A stretch of 64,000 nt of DNA from positions 62,001 through 126,000 of the forward strand of contig CAVXNH010000070.1 in the NCBI GenBank assembly GCA_963762885.1. The letters run 5' to 3'. The first letter of the stretch is position 1; every line of letters starts with the position of its first letter. This DNA comes from JASHVB01 sp963762885 (lineage in GTDB: Bacteria > Pseudomonadota > Alphaproteobacteria > Acetobacterales > Acetobacteraceae). This document shows, one piece after another, positions 44,795 to 55,300 of the stretch. A program made the translations under genes and the position numbers. Under the pieces are notes generated by a model, which was not told the origin of the DNA, ran no database searches, and worked only from the letters and a program-made list of their open reading frames with translations.

Positions 44795-47700
44795 TCAGGT
44801 GTAGTGGATCAGCGTGCCTCCGTGGCCGTCGGACGCCGCACTGAAGACGCCCCCGGTTGTAAAGCTCGACATTTGGATATCGACGGTGCCCGAGCTGCCG
44901 ATCACCTGGAGCACGCCGGCGCTGGCGTTGCCGGTGTAGGTCGGCGGCGACGTCACCCCGGCAAAGCCAGTGATGTCGATCGTGTCCAGCTTGGTGAAGT
45001 CCGCCAGCGTTTCGTTGTCGAAATTCACCGCGGTATCCTGGAACGTAACACCGTAGTGGCCGGCATCCTCCAGCGTGTCGCCGGTCCCGCCGCCGGTCAG
45101 CGTTTGGCCCGCCTTGCCCGCAATGATGACGTCGTTACCGCCGGTGCCCTCGGCGTGGATGAACGCCATGTGGTCGAGCGTCAGCGTGGTGTTCGCTGCG
45201 TCAAGTTGGACCGTGAGCTCATTGTCGGTGCTGCTGAGCGCGACCGTGCCGGCGGTGGTGATATTGAGGACGTTGTTGGCTTCGTTGCTGCCGGAGGCAC
45301 TGCGGATCGCGACGCCCGCGTTGGCCGCGGTCGCCAGCACATCCAGGCTGCCGGTCGATCCGATCACCAACTGACTGCTGCTGCCGACGGTGATCGTGTC
45401 GTTGTCGGCACTCGCATGGATCACCATGCCCGCCGTCGCATTCGCGGTGAAATCGTAGCTGGTGCCGGCGTTCAGCAAGAACACGTAGTTGATGCCTGAA
45501 ATGTTGGCGCCCATCGCCATGGTGCCGCCATTCTGCACGTCCAGGTTATTCGTGCCGCTACCGCCGACGATGGTGCCGCCGATCGTCAGCGCCGTGACGA
45601 AATACGTGTCGTCGCCGCTGCCGCCGTCAACGGTCTCGCCGGTGCCGCCGAGATAGACGTTGTCGTTGCCTTCGCCGAGCTTGATGGTGTCGTCGTTGTT
45701 GGCGCCATGGATCACGGCTCCGGCCGACCCAGGATTGCTCGCCGCGGACGCCAGGTTCAGCGTCAGGTCGGTGCCATTGCGCAGAATGATCTGCGGTATA
45801 TCGCCGGATGGTCCTTCCGTCGCGTCCACCACCTGGATGTTGTTCAGAACGGCAGGCGCGGCCAGGTTGAACAGGCCACCGCCCACCAGATCCAGCGTGT
45901 TGTCGGACCCGCCGCCGGTGATCTGCTGGCCCGCGCGCAGCACGCCGGCAGAGGCCAGGAAGACGTCGTTGCCGGCGATGCCGTCGATGACTACCGAGGT
46001 GTTGGTCGGCAGCGTCAGCGTGCTCGCCGCCTCGAGTTCCACCTTGAGGTTGCTGTCCGCGCTGTTGAGCACGACCGATCCGCCGGTGGTGATCTCCAGC
46101 ACCTTGCTGCCGCTGCCGCCGCTGATCGCGACGCCCGCCAAGGCGGCGGTTGCCAGTACGTCCAGGCTGCCGCTCGATCCGATGACAGACTGACTGATGT
46201 TGCCGACGGTGATCGTATCGTGGTCCGTGCTGGCGTGGATCACCATGTTCGCCGTGGCGTTCGCGGTAAAGTCGTAGCTGGCGCCTGCGTTCAGCAGGTA
46301 AACGGCGTTGATGCCGGAAATGTTGGCACCCATCGTCATGGTGCCGCCATTCTGCACGTCCAGGGTATTCGTGCCGCTGCCGCCGACGATGGTGCCGCCA
46401 ATTGTCAGTGCGGTCGCATAGTACGTATCGGTGCCGCTCCCGCCGTCAACAGTCTCACCAGTGCCGCCGAGATAAACGGTGTCGATGCCTGCGCCGAACT
46501 TGATCGTGTCGTCATTGTTGGCGCCATGCACCACCGCGCCAGCCAAGGTCGGATTGGTCGCCGCGGATGCCAGGTTGAGCGTCAGGTCTGTGCCGCCGCG
46601 CAGAGTGATGGTCGGCTTCGCGCTCCCTTGCCCTTCCGTTGCGTCCACCACCTGGATGTTGCTCAGCGTCGTGGGTAACGCGAGGTTGAAGCTGCCACCA
46701 CCTTGCAGCACCAGCGTGTTGTCCGTCCCGCCGCCGGTGATTTGCTCGCCCGCCCGCATCACGTTGGCGGTCGCCATGAAGACGTCGTTGCCCGCGACGC
46801 CATCGATGGCGACCGATGCGTTGGTCGTCAGCGCCAGCGTGGTCGCCGCCTCGAGTTCGACGGTGACTTTGCTATCGCCGGTGTTGAGTGCGATCGAGCC
46901 GCCGTTGGTGATCTCCAGCAGGTTGCTGCCGGTGCCGCCATGCACCGTGACACCGGCCAAGGCCGCTGTCGCAAGCACCTCGAGGCTGCCGGTCGAGCCG
47001 AACACTGTTTGGCTGCTGTTGCCCACGGTGATCGTGGCGTTATCGGCGCCGGCATGGATCACCATGTTCGGCGTGGCATTTGCGGTAAAGTTGTAGGCGG
47101 TACCTGAATTCAGCAGGAACACGTAGTTCATGCCTGAAATGTTGGCACCCATCGTCATGGTGCCGCCGCCCTGCACGTCCAGATTATTCGTGCCGCTGCC
47201 ACCGACGATGGTCCCGCCGATCGTCAGCGCCGTGACGAAATACGTGTCGTCGCCGCTGCCGCCGTTGACCGTTTCACCCGAGCTGCCGAGATAGACGTTG
47301 TCGTTGCCTGAGCCGAGGTTGATGACGTCGTCGTCGTTGGCGCCGTGTATCACCGCCCCGTTGGTCCCGGACGGGTCGAGCAGGTTCAGGGTTACGTTCA
47401 GACCGCTGCGCAGGACGATGGACGGCATTGCCGCCCCGGAGCCCTCCGTTGCGTTCACCACCTGGATGTTCGTCAATACGCCGGGTGCCGCGAGGTTGAA
47501 GACGCCACCGCCCACCAGGTCCAGCGTGTTGGTGCCGCCGCCGCCATTGATCTTGTCGCCGCTCAGCAATTCGTTGGCGGTGGCGACGATCGTGACGTTG
47601 CTGGCGCCGTTGACGGTTTCCGCATGCGTCGTCAGGTCGATGACCGGCAGCACCATGCCGGTGACCGTCAGCGTCTCCGGCGTCAGCGTGCCGAGGTAAC

Positions 47701-49330
47701 CGCTGGCGTTGGTGCCTTGTGCGGTCAGGGTGAAGGTCTCGGTGAAGGTTCCGAAATTCCCGGGCCCCAGGGTGACGCTGGGATCGATCGTCGCGGTCTC
47801 GCCGGCGCCGACGCCAGAGAAGGCGGCGAACCCGCTGTTGATGAACTCCGCGCTGCCGGCCTCGGTGAAGCTGCCGGACAGCAGGTCGGCCACCCCGGTG
47901 GCGCTGTTGCCCACCGCCAGGTCGATCACCACCGGCGAACTCGTCGCCGACAGCGTGTTGAGGTTCAGCGTGTAATGGCTGCCGCTTTGGGTCAGCGTGC
48001 CCTGGCCGGAGAGTTCGCTGATCGTCGCAGTGGCATAATTGTCCACCGTGCCGGTCAGCGTGACCGGAGCGACACTCAGACCTGCGTCGGCCAGGTAGGC
48101 GTCATGGCTGGCGAGGTCGAGCGTCGCCGACCCGTTGAAAACGCCGGAGTTGGCCGTACTGAGCGTGACGCCGAGATTGACGCTGCTGCCCGCGGCGACG
48201 CCTGCTCCGAGGCTGCCGGTGCTGCTGAAGCCGGAGCCCGAGATCGCCTCGATGCTGCCGGTCAGCACGTCGGTCAACGCGCCCGTGGCGGTGTTGGCAA
48301 CGTTCAGCAACTGGGAGGCGGTCGAATTGACGTGGACAACGCCGAAATTCAGGCTGCTGGCGACCTGCGCCACTGCGGGCGCGAAGACCATGCCTTCCAG
48401 GGCGATCTCGTCGCCGGTGAGCGGGGTAAGGCCCAGGCCGCTGGTGCCATCCCCGGTCGAAGTCAGCGACAAAGTGTCGGTGGTGTTGACGTTGCCTGAC
48501 GTGCTGGTGTCCAGATTCAGGCCGGCCGACGCGGAGCCACCGGACACGATGGTGCCGCTGTCGTTGCTGCCGGCGATGAAGCCCGTCGGCGGGGTGTTCT
48601 GTAGCGCGTAGATCAGGCTTTCCTGGTACGGATCCGCCGTGGTGCCGTCGGTGATCGTCAGCGACTGCGCCGCCACCGTGCCGCCCACGCGCGTCGCGCC
48701 GAAGTTCAGCGTGTAGGTGGGACTTACCTCGGCCACCGAATTCCCTGGTGCGACAATCAGGTCTCCGGCGGCGTTGAAGAGCGGCGCACCGGAGTTGTAA
48801 TCGCTCCCGACGGACGACAATACGATCGGCGTGCTGGCGTAGCCGGTGCTGGTGTTGGCAAGCTCGTACAACGCACCGCGGTCTGTCGTGCCGAACAGAT
48901 CACCGGCGGCGTCCTCGGCCAGAACGGAGTCCGGGGTAGCCAGGGACGGCTCGTTATTGCTAGGGAAGTCGGTTGACAGTGTTTTGTAGGTGTACCCGCC
49001 GCCGGTATTGACGAGCTCGTACACCGCGCCACCGCTGGACGCGTTGTCGAGGGTAGCGTTCACTGTCGTGCCGAACAGGTCCCCGGCGGCGTCCTCGAGC
49101 AGACCACTTTCAGGGATATAAGGGCCGCCATCGTTAATGCCGCCGTTGAAGACGTGCAGTGTGGTCGGTGTGGTGGCGTAGCCGGTGCCGGTGTTGGCGA
49201 CCTCGAACACCGTGCCTTCGTCGCCATACACCGGACCACCGCCAGGTGTGGTGCCGAAGAGGTCCCCGGCGGCGTTTATCACCAGAGTAGAAGCCGGGAA
49301 GTTCCCGTCCGTGGGGCCGGCTGGTGGGGA
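44795..49330 (-). CDS. Unbroken C-terminal section of the giant protein
   Basis: About 1,510 residues in one frame. It begins with GloVer repeats (AGDLFGTTPGGG and AGDLFGTTVNAT), passes through choice-of-anchor domains (NFGATRVGGTVAAQSL, SSLNFGVVHVNST), then three tandem repeats with GGSGDDTYFVTALTIGGTIV and GGSGTNNLDV units, which resemble RTX-like glycine/aspartate turns. It ends with DGHGGTLIHYT, a tail common in large secreted proteins of this group and probably a type I secretion signal region. No secretion genes are in the window. The upstream section is joined by a frame change near 49,328. Confidence 0.8.
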   Translation of the reverse strand, partial: SPPAGPTDGNFPASTLVINAAGDLFGTTPGGGPVYGDEGTVFEVANTGTGYATTPTTLHVFNGGINDGGPYIPESGLLEDAAGDLFGTTVNATLDNASSGGAVYELVNTGGGYTYKTLSTDFPSNNEPSLATPDSVLAEDAAGDLFGTTDRGALYELANTSTGYASTPIVLSSVGSDYNSGAPLFNAAGDLIVAPGNSVAEVSPTYTLNFGATRVGGTVAAQSLTITDGTTADPYQESLIYALQNTPPTGFIAGSNDSGTIVSGGSASAGLNLDTSTSGNVNTTDTLSLTSTGDGTSGLGLTPLTGDEIALEGMVFAPAVAQVASSLNFGVVHVNSTASQLLNVANTATGALTDVLTGSIEAISGSGFSSTGSLGAGVAAGSSVNLGVTLSTANSGVFNGSATLDLASHDAYLADAGLSVAPVTLTGTVDNYATATISELSGQGTLTQSGSHYTLNLNTLSATSSPVVIDLAVGNSATGVADLLSGSFTEAGSAEFINSGFAAFSGVGAGETATIDPSVTLGPGNFGTFTETFTLTAQGTNASGYLGTLTPETLTVTGMVLPVIDLTTHAETVNGASNVTIVATANELLSGDKINGGGGTNTLDLVGGGVFNLAAPGVLTNIQVVNATEGSGAAMPSIVLRSGLNVTLNLLDPSGTNGAVIHGANDDDVINLGSGNDNVYLGSSGETVNGGSGDDTYFVTALTIGGTIVGGSGTNNLDVQGGGTMTMGANISGMNYVFLLNSGTAYNFTANATPNMVIHAGADNATITVGNSSQTVFGSTGSLEVLATAALAGVTVHGGTGSNLLEITNGGSIALNTGDSKVTVELEAATTLALTTNASVAIDGVAGNDVFMATANVMRAGEQITGGGTDNTLVLQGGGSFNLALPTTLSNIQVVDATEGQGSAKPTITLRGGTDLTLNLASAATNPTLAGAVVHGANNDDTIKFGAGIDTVYLGGTGETVDGGSGTDTYYATALTIGGTIVGGSGTNTLDVQNGGTMTMGANISGINAVYLLNAGASYDFTANATANMVIHASTDHDTITVGNISQSVIGSSGSLDVLATAALAGVAISGGSGSKVLEITTGGSVVLNSADSNLKVELEAASTLTLPTNTSVVIDGIAGNDVFLASAGVLRAGQQITGGGSDNTLDLVGGGLFNLAAPAVLNNIQVVDATEGPSGDIPQIILRNGTDLTLNLASAASNPGSAGAVIHGANNDDTIKLGEGNDNVYLGGTGETVDGGSGDDTYFVTALTIGGTIVGGSGTNNLDVQNGGTMAMGANISGINYVFLLNAGTSYDFTANATAGMVIHASADNDTITVGSSSQLVIGSTGSLDVLATAANAGVAIRSASGSNEANNVLNITTAGTVALSSTDNELTVQLDAANTTLTLDHMAFIHAEGTGGNDVIIAGKAGQTLTGGGTGDTLEDAGHYGVTFQDTAVNFDNETLADFTKLDTIDITGFAGVTSPPTYTGNASAGVLQVIGSSGTVDIQMSSFTTGGVFSAASDGHGGTLIHYT

Positions 49331-52300
49331 ATTGGTTATAGAAGCTGACCAAAGTGGTCGGTGTGCTGGCGTAGCCAGTGCTGGTATTGGCGATCTCAAA
49401 CACCGTGCCATAGCCGAGGGGGCCAGAGCTCACTGCGTTGTACGCGCCGCCCTGCGATGTCGTGCCGAACAGATCCCCGGCGGCGTCCAAAACCAGACCG
49501 GCAGTCGGGTATGCCCCGTCAGTGCCGTCAAAGCTGGCCAGAGTGGTCAGCGTGTAGGAGCCGCCCCCGTTGTTAACAAGTTCGAATACCGTGCCTTCGT
49601 CATCGCCGTTCGCGCCGCCGGAATACGTTGTGCCGAACAGGTCTCCCGCAGCGTTGGCGACCAGACTGCCGGCGGGATCGGACCCGTTTGTGCCGTTGAA
49701 GGTGGCGAGCGGGGTCGGTGTAACTGGCGTAGCCGCTACTGGTGTGGGCGATCTCGAACACCGTGCCATTGCTGCCAGGGTTCTCGCCGGTGCCGCCTTG
49801 TGTCGTGCCGAACAGGTCCCCGGCAGAGTCGGCGATAAGGCCGTCTTGCGGGGGAAAACCGTCCGCGCCGTTAAAGGTGGCAAGCGTGGTGGTCGCCCAA
49901 CCGACCTCCAGCGACTGGCCGGACAGGATCGGTGCGGCATAGCCATAGACCGTGCCGGTCACGTCGATGGTCTGCGACGGCAGCGGCGTGATGCCGTCGC
50001 TGTCGATCCCGGTGCCGTCGGAGTTCAGGGTGACGACCGCGGAGCCGCTCTGCACACCTTCGGCGGTGGTGACGAGGCCAACCGACAGGCTGCTGCTGTC
50101 GATCGTGCCAGGCTGCAAGCCCGTGAACGATCCGCCGTTGTCGGTCGCCGCGCCCGTGGCGGAGCCGATGCTGCCGTCCAGGTTGTCGTCCCCGCTGGCC
50201 GTCGGCGCGCTGTTCTCCACGCTCAGGAACTGGCTGGGCGTGGACCCCTGATGCACGTTGAGGAAATCCACCGGGTTCGGCGTGATCGGGGCGGCCGACG
50301 CATAGTTGCCGGTCACCGCGTCGGTGATCTTCAGCGTTATAGGAGTCAGCGACGCAGAGTAGCCGGTGGCGTTCTGGTCTTCCGGCGTGAAGGTGATTGA
50401 TTCGGAGTAGGCGCCGTTTACGCCGGTATTCACCGCGACATGCAGATCCTGGTAGCTGGCGCCGGGCGCGATCTCCCCCAGCGGTCCCGTGCCGTAAACC
50501 GTGTAGCCGGAGACGCTGTCTGCCGTCAGCGATCCGGCAAGGCCATTGGAGCCGATCGTCGCCGCGTTCTCCACCGCGAACGACAGGTTGTCCACCGTCT
50601 CGCCCTGGCTGAACGTACCCAGGTTCAGGACGTACGCAGTGCCGTTGTGCGTCAGCGTGCCTTCGCCGCCCAGCAGCGCGAACATCGGATCGGACGGTGT
50701 GCCGGGCTCGGTCTGGTTATTGACGATGGTGGTCTGCGCCGTCGGCGCGAACACCGCCTCCGTGCCCGTCGGCGTAATCATTACCTGCAAATCACTGCTC
50801 GGCAGGTCGGCCAGCACGCCGGCATTCACCTCGACGCTGAAGCTCGCGCTGGTGCTGCCGGCGGCGATGACGACGGAGCCGCTTGGCAGGATGTCGCCCG
50901 CGAAGTCGCTCGCGTTCAGGTAACCGCCGTTCGGCGCTTCGACCGACCAATCGACGGTGCTCGCCTGCGCTTCCGCTTCGGTCAGGTAGACCGTGAAGCC
51001 GACGTCCAGGTTGCCGCTGGCCGGCTCGACCAGCGCCGCATTGTTGGCCGACACACCGAGTGCGGGCGTGATCGTCGCGCCGGTTACGTCAGAGTCGGTG
51101 GTGGTGACGCCCTGCTGCTGCACATTCGCGCCGCCGGTGACGATGTCCGGATCGCCGGTGACGATGAAGTCGAGCGCGGCGGCCTGTTGCAGTTGCGGAT
51201 CGGTGATGCCGGCCTGCACGGCCTCCTGCAAGCCTTCCTGCTGCAATGCCGTCGGCAGGTCGGACAGGCTGAATGCGTCGGCCGGGAAGCCGATGTTCGT
51301 GTAGTCGTTGGTGTTCGTGCCGTTCGCGTAATATAGCAGCGAGTTCCCCTGGGCGACGCGCCAGTAGTCGGCCAGGCTGTCGGGATCGCCAGGATGTACC
51401 GCTGCCGTAATAGAGCTGGTTGGTGGTGATCGTCGTGCCGCTGACGATCGGCGAGAAGTCGTTGTTGACCCCGGTGTCGTAGCCCAGCAGGCCTTCGACG
51501 TGGCCGTCCCGGTCCGGCGACGCCAGCGCAACGGTGGTGTTGATGTAGCTGCCGGCCACGTTGACCGTCATGCTCTCGCCGGTGACCCAGTTCACCACGT
51601 AGCTGGTGGGCGACTCTTCGGTCACCGTGCTGCCGTCCGTCAGGGTCAGCACGCCGTTGACGAAGTTCGCGGCGCCGCCATTCAACAACACCGTTGCCGG
51701 CTGGCTCGCCGATGTCCCGAATGTCACGTGCTGGTTGTCGCCGAACCCGGCGGCAACCTGGTCCATGACGCTGACCGAGGAACCGCCGTATTGAGTCGTG
51801 CGGATCTGCACGTTGAAGTTGTCGACCGTGGACTTGGCCAGGGTGAATTCGCCGACCGCCTGGAAGTTGTAGTACAGCCCGTCGAACGTCGTCAGGTGCA
51901 CGTCGCCCCATGCGGTTGCCGTTGGCAGCGACGGCGGCGGCGGCAGCGGCATTGGCACGATGGTGCCCGTCACCGTCAGGGTGACGTCGTTCTGCGGCGA
52001 GGAGTAGCCGCTGTCGTTGGTGTCCGTCGGATCCAGCACGACAGTCTCGGTGTAGACGCCGATCGTGCCGGTGCCTAACTCGATCGCCGGCTCGGTGTCG
52101 GCCGCGCCCGGAGCAATGTTGCTGAACGGCACGAAGCCGGTGTTCAGGAAGTTTTCGAAGTTGGTGATGTTGAACTGGCCGGACAGATCGTCGGCTGGCA
52201 CCGTCGCCCCGTTCTCGATCCCCAGGTTGGCATACAGATCCGGTCCGTTCTGCACCTGGGTGCCCAGGTTCAGCGCATAGTCCGTGCCGCCGCCGCTCAG

Positions 52301-55300
52301 GTGGCCGTCGCCCGCGAAGTTGCTCGATCAGCGCTTCGGCCGGGTTGCCGGCGGTTGGCGTGGGATTGACGATTTCCGTTTCGGCGCTGCTGCCGAACAG
52401 CGTCTCGCCGCCCGTCGCCGTCACACCAACCTGTAGTTCCGCATCAGGCAGCGAGCCGAGCGCGTTGGCCAGCACGTCCACGACGATCTGGGTGCTGGTC
52501 TGGCCGGCCGCGATCTGCACCACGCCCGAGCCCGTGCCGCCGACGATATCGGCCGTGCCGAGATCGTTCGGACCCGACCCGGTGACGCTGTAATCGACCG
52601 TGCTGGTCTGGGCCGCAGCCGCGGTGAGATAGATCGTGTAATCGACCGCCAGCGTTCCCGTGGCCGGTTCCAGCGCCGTGGTGCTGTCGGCCATGATGCC
52701 GACGCTCGGCAGCGGCGTTGGAATGCTGACCGCGGCGCTGTTGAGCAGGACGCCTTCTTCCTGCACGTTCTCGCTGGAGAGCACCGAATTCGGATCGCCG
52801 GTGACCAGCAGGTCGATGACCGCGGCGTCGATCAGGTTCGGATCGGTGATGCCTTCGGCCTCGACGATCGCCTTTGCCGCCGCGACAAGGTTCGCGCGGC
52901 AACTGGCTGAGCGTCAGAGCGTCCTCCGGGAAGCCCGGTATCGTTGAAGCCGTCGATGGCTCTGGCTCGGTGCCATAATACAGCAGCGAGTTGCGGCGAG
53001 CTCTGCACCTGCCAGTCGTTGGCATAGTGGCCGTACAGCTCGCTGGAGGAGATCGTCCCGTTGGACGCGATCGACTGGCCGTCGGGCAGTTGCAGGTCGG
53101 TGGACGGGTTGCCGTCGTCCGGACCCAAGCAGGCCCTGCACGTTGCCCGCGTCCGCCGCGGTCAGTTGGATGGTGTCGCTGATGTACGAGCCGTTCTCCG
53201 TGACGGTCATCGACTCGCCGGTGTCCCAGTTGACCCGGTAGGTGTTGGCGGAGGTCTCCGTCACCGAGCCGTCGGACAGATTCAGACTTTGGCCGATGCC
53301 GAGCGCTTCGGCGGTGCCGTTCAGGTACAGCGGACTGTCGTTGTAGCCGGTGCCGGTCAGCGCGAAGACCACGTCGTCAGTGCCGATCGCGGCGCCGACC
53401 TGGGTCTGCACGGTCACCGAGGAATTGGTGCTCCACGGCTCCAAGCGCGCCTGCACCTGGAACGTGTCGCCGGCGACGGTGGACCGGGTCAGGACATACT
53501 CGCCCGCCGCCTGGAAGTTGTAATACACGCCATCGAACGTCGTCAGGTGCACGTCGCCCCAGGCGGTCGCCTCGGGCACCGGCGGCGGCGGCGGCGGCGG
53601 CGGCGCGACGATCGTGCCGACGACCTCGATCGTCACCTGCGGCATGGCGAGCTATAGCTGGTAAGTGTTCGAATCGGTCGGCGTCAGCGTGACGTTCTCG
53701 GTGAAGGTGCCGACCGGGTTGGTCAGCAGCTCGACTTCCGGCGCGGTGTCCGCGTCGCCGGTGGCGATCGGCGTGAACGGCGACAGGCCGCTGTTGAGGA
53801 ACTGGCTGGAGCCGTAGACTTCGAACGATGCCGGACAGCAGGTCCGCCGGGACGATGCCGTTGTTCTCCACGCCGTAAGCCGGCCACCAGCGGGTCGGAG
53901 TATTGCTCGACCGAACCGAGATTCAACTCGTAGCCCGTGCCGCTGCCGCTCAGCACGCCGTCGCCCGACAACAGCTCGACCAGCGGCGTTGCGCGGATTG
54001 CCCGGCGTCGGTCCGGTATTGAGGATCTCGGTCTGCGCCTCCGGCGCGAACACCGATTGCTGCCGGTTCACCGGCGCGATGACGACTTGCAGGTTCGCGT
54101 CCGGCTCGGCTGCCGAGCACGCCGCCGGGATGGCGACGGTGAACAGCGCGCTGGTCTGGCCGGCGGCGATCGTCACCGTCCCGCTTGGGCAGGATATCGC
54201 CGGGAAGTCGCTGGCGTTCAGGAAGCCGGGACCGGCATTGCCGTTCACCGAGTAGTCGATCAGCGTGTCGGTCGCTTCGGGGCTGGTGAGATAGGCGGTG
54301 AACCCGATCGCGTCGCCGTCCCGGTCAGATTCGACGACGCGTCGGCACATTCGCCAGCACGCCGACGATCCGCCACGGGCGGCGGCGTCGCGGTGACCGT
54401 CTGGCCTGAGGTGATGCTGGTGCCTTCCTGCTGCTGGACGTTCTCGCTGGCTTCCAGCGCGTGCGGATTGCCGGTGAACAGATAGTCCACGATGGCGGCT
54501 TGCAACAGGTTCGGGTCGGTGATGCCCGCCGCCTCGGCCGCTGCCAGCGCCTCCTGGTACGCATTCGGCGGCAGGTTGCCGAGCAGGATCTGGTTGTAAG
54601 GGAAGTTCGGGTCGTAGAAGGAGCGGCGTCCTGGCCGGTCTGGTAGTCCATCAGCGACGTGCTGTCGGTGACTTCCCAGGCGTCGCATAGGTCGCCGTAA
54701 AGTTCGGCGTAGCTGATCGTCCGCGGTCAGCGATCGGCGTGCCGTCCGGCAGCGTCAGGTCATCGGCGGGATTGCCGGCGTCATTGCCCAGCAGGCCCTG
54801 CACGTGGCCGGCGTCGCTGTTCGGCAGCGAAACGGTCGCGTTGAGGTAGGAGCCATCATCGGTGACGTCGAGTTCTTCGCCGGTATTCCAGACCAGCCGG
54901 TAGCTGTTCGCCGACGTCTGCTCCAGCGTTCCGTCGGCCAGGGTAACGACCGGATTGCCGTCAGCGACACGCCTGGCCGTCGATCCAGACGGTGTCGGTG
55001 CGGTCGATGCCGAAGGTGACGCGATCGCTGCCGATCTGCGCCGCGATCATCGTGTTGACGCTGACCGAGGAACTGCCGTTGACCACGGCTGCATCCGTGC
55101 CTGGATTTGGAACGTGTCGCCCGGAATGGTCGATTGCGACAGGACGAACTCGCCGGCGGCCTGGAAGTTATAGTACAGCCCGTCGAACGTCGTCAGGTGC
55201 ACGTCGCCCCAGGCGTCGGACACGCGGGATACCGGCGCGGGCGGCGGCGCGGCCACAACGGTGCCGGTGATCGTTACGGTTTCCGGCGCCAGCGCGTCGC

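Noticed and set aside
45140..47590. Repeat array as evidence of a mobile element
   Set aside because: The repeats are in coding frame and belong to one protein; no transposase or terminal repeats surround them.
47345..48499. 384-codon plus-strand open reading frame
   Set aside because: Antisense to the giant gene's anchor domains, with no recognised domain and no ribosome binding site seen.
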